Shown here piece by piece: positions 6,733 to 15,533 of a DNA stretch of 64,000 nt. The stretch is from the NCBI RefSeq assembly GCF_011765465.1, contig NZ_CP050265.1, positions 1,240,001 through 1,304,000 of the forward strand, read 5' to 3'. Below the pieces are notes generated by a model. The model was not told the origin of the DNA. It did not search any database and worked only from the letters and a program-made list of their open reading frames with translations. Numbering within the stretch: the stretch's first letter is position 1; the number at the start of each line of letters is the position of its first letter. The translations under genes and the position numbers were made by a program. This stretch comes from Erythrobacter sp. (GTDB taxonomy: Bacteria; Pseudomonadota; Alphaproteobacteria; Sphingomonadales; Sphingomonadaceae).

Positions 6733-8625
6733 TCAGCCGCGGGCGACGGCTTCCGCCGCGATCATCCGCGCTTCGGCTTCGAGCCCGACGCGGTTCAGCG
6801 CGCTGACGATGTGATAGAGGTGGCGCGGGGTCATCTGCGCCCAGCTCTCGCCCTGCATCCCGAGCCCGGCGAGCAGCGCGACGAGCGCCGGGTTGCGGAC
6901 CTCGGCGGCGCGTTCGATCGTCGCGCTCCAGCGGCTGCGGCGGACAAGATCAATGCCGAGCCTTGAGGCGAAGCCGTCGCGCTCGGCATCGGCGATGCGG
7001 CCCAGTCCGGCAAGCCCGGCGACAAGGAAGGCCGCCTTGCGCGGGCTCGCGTCCTCGTATTGGTCGACGAAGGCATCGACCGCGCCCTCGCTCGCCCGGC
7101 CGCCTCCGGGATCGGCCAGCGCGACCAGCGCCCAGCCCATGCTGCCCTCTTCCACCGCGCCGCGCCACGCGGCGGCATCGCGGTCGAGCCCGGCGGTGAG
7201 CATCGAGGCGATGAGATCGCCCGCAGCCTCGGCGAGGTCTGCGTTGGCGGGGATGCGCGCAGCGGCGTAGGCAGTCGCGACGATCGCGCCGTAATCGGGC
7301 GCGTCGCCCTCGCCCCACAGCCGCCGCATCGCCGCGACCCTGTCGGCGGGCGCGGGCGCGAGATAGGCTTCGCGCAGCGCCCCGGCGCGCGCGGCGGGAT
7401 CGCCGCCGACCTGCGGATCGGCATAGACCTGGCTCAGGAGGTTCACCATCGCATCGGCCGAGAACACACCGCTCGCCGCCGCTTCCCCGGCGAAGGCGAG
7501 GCGGTCGGCGGGCGAAAGCTGCGGGGCGGGCGCGGCGGCGAGCGCGTAATAGGCCCCGGCGCCTTCCATCAGCCGCTCGGGAACGGGCTCGCCCAGGGCG
7601 GTCGCAAGCCCGAAGCGCCACGGGCTCAATTCCTCGACCTCGTCCCACTCAATCTCCACCGCACGCCGACCGCGCCCGGCCGCGCCCGCGTAACGCCGCG
7701 CCAGCAGCACGTCGATGCGCGGTGCGATCCCCTGATTGAGAGCGCGATCGAGTTGCGCGGCGGCCAGCACGTCCTCGCCCGCATATGCATTGCAGATCGC
7801 CTGCCACAAAACCCATTGCGCATCCTCCCGCACGGACCCCTGCAGGCGGACGGCAGGACACGCGCCGGTGAAATCAGTCAGCGCGACATAGGCGGCAAGC
7901 GCCTCGTTAGTGAGCGCCGCATCCCAATTAGCGGTATCGACATCCTGCGCGATCGCGCGCGCGGCCATCGGCTCGCCCATTCGGTTCAGCAGCCCGGCAC
8001 GCAGCGCGGCGAACTCGACCGGGTCCATACCCTCGGGCGCGGCAAGGCGGCTGGCGAGCGCGCGGCGCAGCAGGATGTGCCCCCAGCGCGAGACGAGCCG
8101 CGTGTCGGTCCCGGCGATCACCGCGCGCACGAGCGAAGCGGGCTGGCGTGCGAAGGAGCCGGTGGCAAAGCCGCCTTCTTCCGGCGAGATCACGCCGACC
8201 TCGGCCAGCGAACGGCGCGCGGCGGGCGGGATGTCGAACTTGGGCTTGAGGCCGAGCAGGTCGTCCAGTTCGTCGGGCGAAAGCTCTTCGAGTTCCTCGA
8301 TCGACGGGAGCGCAGCGAGCTGTTCGGGCGAAAGCTGCGGGACCGGCCGGGCGGCATCGCCCGCTCCGGGCGAGGCGGCGCTGTCCCCTTCGCCCGGAGC
8401 GGGCGCAGGGCGCGGCGCGACAGTCGGCGCGGCGACGGGCGGCGCAGCTCGCGGGGCACTCGGCGCAGGGGTCGGCGAAGGCGTGGGCGCGGGATCGTCG
8501 AAGCCCGGCGGCAGCAGCGATTCGGGCCGGCTCTGCGCCCCCAGCCCTCCGCCAAGCAGCGCAGCGGCGAGCGCCCCCGCAATGGCGAATGCCGCCGCCC
8601 CGGCGGCCCCGCGCATCGTTTTCAT
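6733..8625 (-). CDS. Large exported Ala/Pro-rich protein of unknown function
   Basis: 630 residues. The first 30 or so form a hydrophobic Ala-rich signal or anchor. Residues about 40-110 are Pro/Ala-rich low complexity, followed by an acidic stretch (SIEELEELSPDELDDLLG) and then about 480 residues of mostly helical, Ala-rich sequence resembling a TPR- or solenoid-like fold, without a family I can name. The ATG overlaps the stop of the upstream 85-residue membrane protein (ATGA), so the two are translationally coupled. It probably acts in the envelope. Homologues next to xerD and divergent from aroK would help show whether this is a conserved Sphingomonadales protein. Confidence 0.6.
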   Translation of the reverse strand: MKTMRGAAGAAAFAIAGALAAALLGGGLGAQSRPESLLPPGFDDPAPTPSPTPAPSAPRAAPPVAAPTVAPRPAPAPGEGDSAASPGAGDAARPVPQLSPEQLAALPSIEELEELSPDELDDLLGLKPKFDIPPAARRSLAEVGVISPEEGGFATGSFARQPASLVRAVIAGTDTRLVSRWGHILLRRALASRLAAPEGMDPVEFAALRAGLLNRMGEPMAARAIAQDVDTANWDAALTNEALAAYVALTDFTGACPAVRLQGSVREDAQWVLWQAICNAYAGEDVLAAAQLDRALNQGIAPRIDVLLARRYAGAAGRGRRAVEIEWDEVEELSPWRFGLATALGEPVPERLMEGAGAYYALAAAPAPQLSPADRLAFAGEAAASGVFSADAMVNLLSQVYADPQVGGDPAARAGALREAYLAPAPADRVAAMRRLWGEGDAPDYGAIVATAYAAARIPANADLAEAAGDLIASMLTAGLDRDAAAWRGAVEEGSMGWALVALADPGGGRASEGAVDAFVDQYEDASPRKAAFLVAGLAGLGRIADAERDGFASRLGIDLVRRSRWSATIERAAEVRNPALVALLAGLGMQGESWAQMTPRHLYHIVSALNRVGLEAEARMIAAEAVARG

Positions 8626-8879
8626 CGCGCGCCCTCCCCCGAGGCAACCGCGACCGGGGTCTCGACCGGCTCCGCTATGGGACGGATCGGCTCCTCCCCG
8701 CCGTCGATCCAGGCGAGCGCAAGCACCGCGATCACCGCTGCACCGACCAGCAGGCCGAGGCGCGCACGGGCCGGCGCGACCGGACCGCGGCGCGCACGGC
8801 GCCCATTGCCGACACGGCCGCCGATACGAGCGCCGATGCGACCTTCGCCGGATGCGCGCGAGGAGGACAGGCGAGACAT
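8622..8879 (-). CDS. Small single-pass membrane protein
   Basis: 85 residues. A basic Arg/Gly-rich N-terminal region of about 40 residues is followed by one hydrophobic segment (LGLLVGAAVIAVLALAW) and an acidic, Pro-rich C-terminal tail. The topology suggests an inner-membrane anchor with a cytoplasmic basic part and a periplasmic tail (positive-inside rule). It is coupled by ATGA to the exported protein downstream and divergent from aroK, with only 38 bp between the start codons. The family is not recognised. Confidence 0.6.
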   Translation of the reverse strand: MSRLSSSRASGEGRIGARIGGRVGNGRRARRGPVAPARARLGLLVGAAVIAVLALAWIDGGEEPIRPIAEPVETPVAVASGEGAR

Positions 8880-8917
8880 ATTGCGCGCGCTCTAGCCCAT
8901 CTATAGGCCATGCGGCA

Positions 8918-9487
8918 ATGACCGGTGAGACCGCCCTCGACGATATGCGCATCGCCCGCCTGGCGGCGCGGATCGACCGCCCGATCGTGCTCGTCGGGCT
9001 GATGGGCGTTGGCAAGTCCACGGTCGGCCGCCGCCTCGCCGCGATGCTTCAGCGCAGCTTCGTCGATGCCGACGAAGCGATCGAGGAAGCAGCCCAGCGC
9101 AGCGTCGCGGAAATCTTCGAGGAATTCGGAGAATCCTATTTCCGCGACGGCGAGAGGCGCGTCATCGCCCGCCTGATCGACGAGGCTGCGGGCGTGATCG
9201 CGACCGGCGGCGGCGCCTTCGTCGACCCGGAAACCCGCGCGCTGATCCTCGAGCGCGCCATCGCGGTGTGGATCGATTGCGACATCGACACGCTGGTCGA
9301 GCGCACCTCGCGCCGCAACACACGGCCCCTGCTGAAAAGCGGGGACCCGAAGGAAATCCTGACCCGCCTCTCCCGCGAACGCCGCGACTTCTATGCCGAG
9401 GCTCCGATCAGGGTGGAAAGCGTCAACGGTCCCCACACCGACACCGCGCGGGCCATCATCGAGGCAATCGAGGAGCATCTCGCGTGA
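8918..9487 (+). CDS. aroK: Shikimate kinase
   Basis: 189 residues from the ATG at 8918. The Walker A loop GLMGVGKST is at 27-35. FVDADEAIEE holds the shikimate-binding Asp, then GGGAF and the lid Arg region RNTRPLL follow. It phosphorylates shikimate with ATP in aromatic amino acid synthesis. It overlaps aroB by GTGA, the classic aroK-aroB operon. A long leader before the P-loop is usual in alphaproteobacteria. Confidence 0.95.
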   Translation: MTGETALDDMRIARLAARIDRPIVLVGLMGVGKSTVGRRLAAMLQRSFVDADEAIEEAAQRSVAEIFEEFGESYFRDGERRVIARLIDEAAGVIATGGGAFVDPETRALILERAIAVWIDCDIDTLVERTSRRNTRPLLKSGDPKEILTRLSRERRDFYAEAPIRVESVNGPHTDTARAIIEAIEEHLA

Positions 9488-10614
9488 CGACGCAGCGCAA
9501 GGTCATCCCGGTCGCCCTTGCCGGGCGCTCCTATGACGTGGTGATCGAGCCGGGCTGCGTGCTCGATCGCTTCGCAAAGCACGCCCGCGACTATCTGCCG
9601 AAGGGCCGCAAGGTCCCCTTCGTCGCCGACCGCGCGACGCACCGCCTGTTCAGCGAAGCGGTCGGGCGCAGCCTCGCCAGCGTAGGCAAGGAGGCCGAAT
9701 GGTTCGTGGTCGAACCGGGCGAAGGCGCCAAGAGTTGGGCGGTGCTCGAAGAGCTGTGCGACTGGCTGCTGGCGCTCGGCATCACGCGGTCGGACCATGT
9801 CTTTGCGCTCGGCGGCGGGGTGGTGGGCGACCTCACGGGCTTTGCCGCCGCCATCCTCAAGCGCGGCTGCGGCTTCGTCCAGATCCCCACCACCCTGCTC
9901 GCGCAGGTCGACAGTTCGGTCGGCGGCAAGACCGCGATCAACACGGGCGCGGGCAAGAACCTGATCGGCGCCTTTCACCAGCCTTCGCACGTGTTGATCG
10001 ACCCGCTCGTGCTGGACACACTGCCTGAGCGCGAGATGCGCGCAGGTTTCGCCGAGGTGCTCAAATACGGCCTGCTCGGCGATGCAGCCTTCTTCGACTG
10101 GCTCGAGGCGAACGGCGAGGCCGTGCTGGCGCGCGAACCGGAGGCCCTCACCCACGCCATTGCCACCAGCGTCGCCACCAAGGCCCGGATCGTCGCCGAG
10201 GACGAGCGCGAGACGAGCGGCGCGCGCGCCCTGCTCAATCTCGGCCATACCTTCGGCCATGCGCTGGAAGCGGAAACGGACTTTTCGGACAGGCTGCTGC
10301 ACGGCGAGGCGGTCGCGCTCGGCATGGTGCTCGCCGCCCGCTATTCGGCCCGGCGTGGCGAATTGTCGCATGACGAGGCCGAGCGCGCCGCGCGGGTCAT
10401 CGCCGCGTCGGGCCTACCCTCGGAGATCGCCGCGCTCGGCATGGACTGCACCGGCGAAACGCTCGTCGACCATATGCGACACGACAAGAAGATGGAGGGC
10501 TCGGGCACGCTCCCCTTCCTCCTGCTGCGTGACATCGGCGCGGCCTACATGGCGCGCGATGTCGAACTGGCCGACGTTGCCGCCTTCCTCGACGAGCAAT
10601 TGCAGGCGCATTGA
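9484..10614 (+). CDS. aroB: 3-dehydroquinate synthase
   Basis: 376 residues from a GTG that overlaps the aroK stop by 4 bp. GGGVVGDLTGFAAA, the NAD-binding segment and PTTLLAQVDSSVGGK are the hallmark AroB motifs, and GHTFGHALE carries zinc-binding His. It converts DAHP to 3-dehydroquinate, the second step of the shikimate pathway. It is followed 15 bp later by a cyclase-family gene in the same direction. Confidence 0.96.
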   Translation: MTTQRKVIPVALAGRSYDVVIEPGCVLDRFAKHARDYLPKGRKVPFVADRATHRLFSEAVGRSLASVGKEAEWFVVEPGEGAKSWAVLEELCDWLLALGITRSDHVFALGGGVVGDLTGFAAAILKRGCGFVQIPTTLLAQVDSSVGGKTAINTGAGKNLIGAFHQPSHVLIDPLVLDTLPEREMRAGFAEVLKYGLLGDAAFFDWLEANGEAVLAREPEALTHAIATSVATKARIVAEDERETSGARALLNLGHTFGHALEAETDFSDRLLHGEAVALGMVLAARYSARRGELSHDEAERAARVIAASGLPSEIAALGMDCTGETLVDHMRHDKKMEGSGTLPFLLLRDIGAAYMARDVELADVAAFLDEQLQAH

Positions 10615-10629
10615 GAAAGCGAGAAGGGC

Positions 10630-11400
10630 ATGACCCGCTTCATCGACCTGTCGATCCCGATCACCAATAACGTCGTCTCCGATCCCGAGGTGATGCGCCC
10701 GCGCGTGACCTACATGACGCATGAGAGCACGTGGGAGCAGATCGCGATGTTCTTCCCCGGCCTCACCCGCGAAGACCTGCCGGACGGCGAAGGCTGGGCG
10801 GTCGAGCAGGTCGAGCTTTCGACCCATAACGGCACCCACATGGACGCGCCGTGGCATTTCCACTCGACCACGGACGAAGGCGCGCGACCCGCCCCGAGCA
10901 TCGACGAGGCGCCGCTCGACCGCTTCTTCCGCCCCGGGGTGAAGCTGGACTTCTCCCACCTCCCCCACGGGCACGTGGTGAGCGCAGCCGAAGTCGAAGC
11001 GGAACTTGCGCGGATCGGGCACGATCTCGCGCCGCTCGACATCGTGCTGGTGCAGTCGGGGGCGGTTTACGGAACCGAAAACTTCACCGACCAGGGCGTC
11101 GGCCTCGGCGCGGAAGCGACGCTGTGGTTGACCGAAAGGGGCGTCGAGGTCGTCGGGACCGATGCGTGGAGCTGGGACGCGCCCTTCAGCCACACGGCCC
11201 GGCGCTGGGCCGAGACGCGCGACCCCTCGATTATCTGGGAAGGCCACAAGGCGGGGCGCATCCGGCCCTATTACCAGATCGAGAAGCTGACCAATCTCGC
11301 GGAGCTCCCCGCGACCGGCTTCACCCTGTCGTGCTTCCCGGTCAAGATCGAGCGCGCGAGCGCGGGCTGGATCCGCGCGGTCGCGCTGATCGAGGATTAG
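10630..11400 (+). CDS. Cyclase family protein (kynurenine formamidase-like hydrolase)
   Basis: 256 residues. The metal motif HNGTHMDAPWHF (His66, His70, Asp72, His76) matches the HxGTHxDxPxHF signature of the cyclase family (PF04199), which includes kynurenine formamidase, isatin hydrolase and polyketide cyclases. The substrate cannot be told from sequence. An RBS-like GAAGGG precedes the ATG, 15 bp after aroB, so it is probably read with the aromatic genes. Confidence 0.82.
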   Translation: MTRFIDLSIPITNNVVSDPEVMRPRVTYMTHESTWEQIAMFFPGLTREDLPDGEGWAVEQVELSTHNGTHMDAPWHFHSTTDEGARPAPSIDEAPLDRFFRPGVKLDFSHLPHGHVVSAAEVEAELARIGHDLAPLDIVLVQSGAVYGTENFTDQGVGLGAEATLWLTERGVEVVGTDAWSWDAPFSHTARRWAETRDPSIIWEGHKAGRIRPYYQIEKLTNLAELPATGFTLSCFPVKIERASAGWIRAVALIED

Positions 11401-11413
11401 CCGGTATCGAGGC

Positions 11414-11692
11414 TTAGCCGACCGGGCGCGCCGGCCCCTTGGCGAGCTTGTCCGAAATATCCGTGACCGTGCCGCCCTCGCCCGCTTCTTCGGCGATCAT
11501 CGCATCGTGTTCGGCAAACAGGCGTTCGATGTCCGCCCGCCTTTCGAGCAGAAGATGCGCGATGCCAGGCGCAAGGCTTTCCCCCTCTCCGATCTGGCCG
11601 AGCAGTGCGGCGATGTCGCTCGCGGTCGCGTCCTTGGCGGTCTTGAAGAAGTGACCCTTGCGGTCGAAATATCCGGTTCCCTTGCGTGCCAT
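11414..11692 (-). CDS. Hypothetical protein, 92 aa
   Basis: A soluble, charged protein beginning MARKGTGYFDRKGHFFKTA and continuing with a predicted helical segment. No signal peptide, membrane segment or known domain is seen. It is convergent with the cyclase gene (stops 14 bp apart). GC3-biased codon use like its neighbours supports a real gene. Confidence 0.6.
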   Translation of the reverse strand: MARKGTGYFDRKGHFFKTAKDATASDIAALLGQIGEGESLAPGIAHLLLERRADIERLFAEHDAMIAEEAGEGGTVTDISDKLAKGPARPVG

Positions 11693-11944
11693 CGTCCTGA
11701 TCCCTCCCGATGCGCTCCTGGATTGGCGCGAATCGAGCTACGGATTCTCCGACCGAACGGAGGCGGCGACCATCACATTTACGTGAATTGGCAGGCGAGG
11801 CACAGAAATTGTCGTTTCATTACAAGAAAACCCCGCTCACACCCACGAAACAGGCAAAATAATTGCCCGTTAGCCTAATTTCCTTGTCTCGACACCGGTA
11901 GTGCGCGGCCCGCAAGGGCCGCGCTTCAGGCCCCCGGCAGGGCC
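11693..11944. other. Intergenic stretch, AT-richer than surroundings
   Basis: This is the 252-bp gap between the 92-residue hypothetical gene (start at 11692) and the pccA stop. No ORF is convincing. The 11760-11890 part is clearly lower in GC than the flanks and probably holds the promoter of the hypothetical gene; I cannot name its boxes with confidence. It includes the hairpin at 11903-11924. Confidence 0.5.
11903..11924 (-). terminator. Possible terminator hairpin after pccA
   Basis: A perfect 9-bp GC stem (11903-11911 with 11916-11924) and a 4-nt loop, 21 nt past the pccA stop. There is no T run on the minus strand, so it may only stabilise the mRNA end or need Rho. Confidence 0.4.
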
Positions 11945-14005
11945 CTATTCGAGCTCGAGGATCACCGCGTCCACCGCGAGGCTTTCGCCTTCCTCGGCGT
12001 TGATGCTGGCGATCGTGCCTTCCTTTTCGGCGCGCAGGATGTTCTCCATCTTCATCGCCTCGACCGTTGCGAGCGGCTGGCCGGGCTGGACCTCCTCTCC
12101 CTCGCTCACGTGCAGTTTCACCAGCACGCCGGGCATGGGGCAGATGAGCATCTTGGACAGGTCCGGCGGCTCCTTTTCGATCATCAGGCTCTCATGTGTC
12201 GCAAGCCGCAGCGGCAGGACCAGCGCGCGATGCGCCGCGCCGCGGGTGGTGACGACCCAATGATTGCCGGACCGCTCGACGATCAGGCCGAAGGCGCTGC
12301 CGTCCGCGTCGGTCGCGCTCGCCTGCGCCATGCCGGGCATCCAGTCGCAGGTGCCTTCGACCTTGTGCCCGTCCACCATCGCATGGCCGTCGCCGAGGAC
12401 CACCTCGAAGCGCTTGTCGCCCAGCTTGACCAGCCATTCGGATGTCACGCGCTGCACGCCCTCGCGGCCGTCGTCGCCATCGAGCTGTCCGGAAATGCGC
12501 CGCGCGCGGCTTGCCCAGGTGAACTCGATTCCCGCCGCGATCGCTGCCAGCCGCCGTTCGAATCCCTCGCTCACCGGAGCGCCCTCGAAGCCGTCGGGAT
12601 ATTCCTCGGCGATGAAGCCCGTGGTCAGCTCGCCCGAACGAAAGCGCGGGTGCTGCATGATCGCGGAGAGGAAGTCGACATTGTGGCCGAGCCCCTTGAG
12701 GCGGAAGCGGTCGAGCGCCTCGACCTGCAGGTCCGCCGCCTCGTCGCGGGTCGGCGCCCAGGTGATGAGCTTGGCGATCATGGGGTCGTAGAACATCGAC
12801 ACCTCGCCGCCTTCGAACACGCCGTCGTCGACGCGGATCGAGCCCGCCCCGTGCGCGACCCCGCGCCGGGCCTTGCCCTGCACCTCCTCGTCCTCGGTCC
12901 AGCCGGGGATCGGGGGTGAATAATGGGTGAGGCGACCCGTCGAGGGGAGGAAGCCGCGATAGGGGTCTTCGGCATAAACGCGGTTCTCGATCGACCAGCC
13001 GTGGATGCCGATGTCATCCTGCGTCATCGAGAGCTTTTCTCCGTAAGCCACACGGATCATCTGCTCGACGAGGTCGATGCCGGTGATCGCCTCGGTCACC
13101 GGGTGTTCGACCTGAAGCCGGGTGTTCATCTCGAGGAAGTAGAAGCTTTCCCCCGTCGGGTCCGCGCCCGACACGATCAGTTCGACCGTGCCCGCCGAAT
13201 GATACCCCACCGCCTTGGCAAGAGCGACGCATTGCTCGCCCATGGCCTTGCGCATCTTGGGCGTGACGAAGGGCGACGGCGCTTCCTCGACAACCTTCTG
13301 GTGGCGCCGCTGGATCGAGCATTCGCGCTCGTTCACGTAGAGGACGTTCCCGTGCTTGTCGCCGAGCACCTGGATTTCGATGTGGCGCGGGTTCTCGATG
13401 AACTTCTCGATGAAGACACGGTCGTCGCCGAAACTGCTCAGCCCCTCGCGCTTGGTCGCCTCGAAGCCTTCGCGCACGTCCTTTTCGCTCCAGGCGAGGC
13501 GCATCCCCTTGCCCCCGCCGCCGGCGCTGGCTTTCATCATCACCGGATAGCCGATGTCGTTGGAGATCTCGACCGCGTGGTCGGTGTCACGGATTTCGCC
13601 GACGAAGCCGGGGACGACATTGACGCCCGCCTCACGCGCGAGCTTCTTGGATTCGATCTTGTCGCCCATCGCCGCGATTGCATTCGCGGGTGGGCCGATG
13701 AAGACGATGCCTTCCTTGTCCAGCGCCTCGACGAAGCTCGCGCGCTCGGACAGGAAGCCGTAGCCGGGATGGATCGCCTCAGCCCCCGTCTGCTTGGCCG
13801 CAGCGATGATCTTGTCGGCGACAAGGTAGCTCTCGGCCGCGGGCGACGGGCCGATATGCACCGCCTCGTCCGCCATCCGCACGAAAGGCGCGTGGCGGTC
13901 GGCGTCCGAATAGACCGCGACCGTCGCGATGCCCATTTTCTTCGCCGTCGTAATGACCCGGCAGGCGATCTCGCCGCGATTGGCGATCAGGATTTTCGAG
14001 AACAA
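11945..14005 (-). CDS. pccA: Propionyl-CoA/acetyl-CoA carboxylase, biotin carboxylase subunit alpha
   Basis: 686 residues from a TTG start preceded by AAGGGG; this gives the canonical MFSKILIANRGEIACRV opening, which no ATG does. Biotin carboxylase domain at residues 1 to about 445, BT linker, then the biotinyl domain with AMKM (Lys652) near the C-terminus. It uses ATP and bicarbonate to carboxylate biotin; PccB then carboxylates propionyl-CoA to (S)-methylmalonyl-CoA. pccB, the epimerase and the mutase lie upstream in the same direction, which favours propionyl-CoA over other acyl substrates. Confidence 0.92.
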   Translation of the reverse strand: MFSKILIANRGEIACRVITTAKKMGIATVAVYSDADRHAPFVRMADEAVHIGPSPAAESYLVADKIIAAAKQTGAEAIHPGYGFLSERASFVEALDKEGIVFIGPPANAIAAMGDKIESKKLAREAGVNVVPGFVGEIRDTDHAVEISNDIGYPVMMKASAGGGGKGMRLAWSEKDVREGFEATKREGLSSFGDDRVFIEKFIENPRHIEIQVLGDKHGNVLYVNERECSIQRRHQKVVEEAPSPFVTPKMRKAMGEQCVALAKAVGYHSAGTVELIVSGADPTGESFYFLEMNTRLQVEHPVTEAITGIDLVEQMIRVAYGEKLSMTQDDIGIHGWSIENRVYAEDPYRGFLPSTGRLTHYSPPIPGWTEDEEVQGKARRGVAHGAGSIRVDDGVFEGGEVSMFYDPMIAKLITWAPTRDEAADLQVEALDRFRLKGLGHNVDFLSAIMQHPRFRSGELTTGFIAEEYPDGFEGAPVSEGFERRLAAIAAGIEFTWASRARRISGQLDGDDGREGVQRVTSEWLVKLGDKRFEVVLGDGHAMVDGHKVEGTCDWMPGMAQASATDADGSAFGLIVERSGNHWVVTTRGAAHRALVLPLRLATHESLMIEKEPPDLSKMLICPMPGVLVKLHVSEGEEVQPGQPLATVEAMKMENILRAEKEGTIASINAEEGESLAVDAVILELE

Positions 14006-14092
14006 GCGAACCCCTTTCGAGCAAATGCGCACTTCGTGGCCTTGGCCTATGCCGCCTTGGCCCCGGCCCTGCAACCTATCGGATTTGCGCGC

Positions 14093-14503
14093 TCACGGGT
14101 TGTCCCGGGCAAGCGCGCGCAATTGCTCGGTGCGCGCCTCGGTCAGGGCGGTCTTGCAGGTGGCGACCAGCAGCGGCTCCATGCTGCCGCCGCGCGCGTC
14201 ATAGCCTTCGAGCCGGCAATGCGCGTCGCGCAAGCGCAGCCATGCGCGCTGCGCTTCGAGCAGGCTGGCGAAGAAGCCGGGGCGCTCGTCCTTGCGGAAA
14301 TTGTCGTCCTCCCATTCCGCATCGCGCGCCTTCATGGCGGCGGCGGTTTGTTTCCACTGGCGGTTGAGCGCGCGGTCGGCTTGCTCGTATTCCAGCCCAG
14401 CGCACCAGTTCATCTCCTGCTGGCGCGTGGGCTCGTCGCAGTTCCAGTCCGCATTTGGCGGCGCGGCCTGCGCAAGAAAGAGCGGGGCGAGGAAGGTCAG
14501 CAT
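14093..14503 (-). CDS. LprI-like lysozyme inhibitor family protein (DUF1311)
   Basis: 136 residues with a short signal peptide (MLTFLAPLFLAQA). The mature part carries the DUF1311/LprI pattern: CDEPTRQQEMNWC near the start, LLEAQRAWLRLRDAHC in the middle and a late Cys (ATCKTAL), giving four Cys for two likely disulfides. It is expected in the periplasm, where some family members inhibit lysozyme. Its start overlaps the stop of the DUF3445 gene by 7 bp, so it is part of the same transcript. Confidence 0.75.
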   Translation of the reverse strand: MLTFLAPLFLAQAAPPNADWNCDEPTRQQEMNWCAGLEYEQADRALNRQWKQTAAAMKARDAEWEDDNFRKDERPGFFASLLEAQRAWLRLRDAHCRLEGYDARGGSMEPLLVATCKTALTEARTEQLRALARDNP

Positions 14504-15294
14504 GGCGGAATCCTTTCGGCGGCGAAGGCGGTCAGTGCCGCAGCATAGGCGGGCGCGCCGCGCCTGTCGCCTTCGCCCGCGACAAGGGTTTCCACGGCGC
14601 GGGCGAGCATGGCGACGTTTTCGGGCGACAGCGCACCGAGCGGTTCGACATAGACGCCGATGGTGAACGCGATGGCTCCCGTCCGCGGCAGGCGGCGCAA
14701 GGTCTGGCGTTCGGAGCGTACGAACAGCGTCTCGCCGGCGTTGGCGGGCGTGACATCGGCGAATTGCTCTTGCGCCTCGCCGTCGGCCAGCCAGCGGCGC
14801 TGCTCCGTCGGCGCGATGAACCAGTTGCAGCGCCCGTAGATCGCACCGGGGCGCAAAGTCGCCATGAAACGGTCTACCCCGCTTGCAAGCTGTTCCTCGT
14901 ACCCCGCGATCGGCGCATGGAGCGCGCGCAGGGGCAGCCCGAGCTTGTCGGCGGGGCGCCAGTCGGTCGGCCACGCGACGGCGGCGCCGATCAGGCGGTA
15001 GACCTCCTCGCCATCGGCGCGGCTAAGCAGGCAAATATCCTCGTGCGAAGACAGCGCGACTTCGGGCAGCGCGCCCCGGGCCCCGAGCATGGCCGCCAGT
15101 TCGCGGCCCGGTTCCTCGGCCTTGGGAGTGAGTTGCACGCCTTCCGGCCAGTCTGCGAAAGCGGCGGCGCGTGCCGCAAGGTCGGGCCCAGGCTGGAGCC
15201 ATTCCGCCTCGCCCAATCGGCACAGCCCCATGCGCAGCTGCCCGCCCCCGCGTGCCCTGGGCAGCAGCGCGTCGACGCAGAAGCCGAGGGTCAT
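14497..15294 (-). CDS. DUF3445 protein, haem-dependent oxidative N-demethylase-like
   Basis: 265 residues. The block LRRLPRTGAIAFTIGVYVEPL after RSERQ, and RCNWFIAP earlier, match the DUF3445/HODM family (PF11927), whose studied members bind haem and oxidatively N-demethylate amines such as dimethylamine. It usually works as a hetero-oligomer with reductase subunits, which are not visible here, so the substrate is unknown. The ATG overlaps the stop of the upstream membrane protein (ATGA), tying it to bioB. Confidence 0.72.
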   Translation of the reverse strand: MTLGFCVDALLPRARGGGQLRMGLCRLGEAEWLQPGPDLAARAAAFADWPEGVQLTPKAEEPGRELAAMLGARGALPEVALSSHEDICLLSRADGEEVYRLIGAAVAWPTDWRPADKLGLPLRALHAPIAGYEEQLASGVDRFMATLRPGAIYGRCNWFIAPTEQRRWLADGEAQEQFADVTPANAGETLFVRSERQTLRRLPRTGAIAFTIGVYVEPLGALSPENVAMLARAVETLVAGEGDRRGAPAYAAALTAFAAERIPPC

Positions 15295-15533
15295 TCCGAT
15301 CCCTTGCGCTGCAGCCCCTTGATCGTGACGACCGCCCAGGCGGCATAGACGACGATCGCGATGGTCGCGATCATCTCGTTCTCGAGCATCGCGCCCCCGC
15401 GGCAATCGGCCATCCTCCGATAGCTTTCCTCGTCCCAGCCCGCGCCGAAGCCGCATTTGAAGTAGTTGCCGGCGATGATGAGCTGGACCGCGATCCAGTA
15501 GACGACGCTGACGAGGATGGGGCGCTTTTTCAT
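15291..15533 (-). CDS. Small membrane protein with two hydrophobic segments
   Basis: 80 residues: a hydrophobic segment at about 6-22 (ILVSVVYWIAVQLIIAG), a polar loop with two Cys (FKCGFGAGWDE, ADCRGGA), then a second segment at about 52-70 and a basic tail. It is coupled at both ends: TAATG with bioB upstream and ATGA with the DUF3445 gene downstream. Function unknown; the Cys-containing loop is its only notable feature. Confidence 0.65.
   Translation of the reverse strand: MKKRPILVSVVYWIAVQLIIAGNYFKCGFGAGWDEESYRRMADCRGGAMLENEMIATIAIVVYAAWAVVTIKGLQRKGSE

Noticed and set aside
5423..6814. A plus-strand ORF of 463 codons over accA and xerD
   Set aside because: Both minus-strand genes are clear; this is a shadow.
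7060..8895. A plus-strand ORF of 611 codons antisense to the exported protein
   Set aside because: The minus-strand reading has a signal peptide, coupling and ordered composition; the antisense ORF does not.
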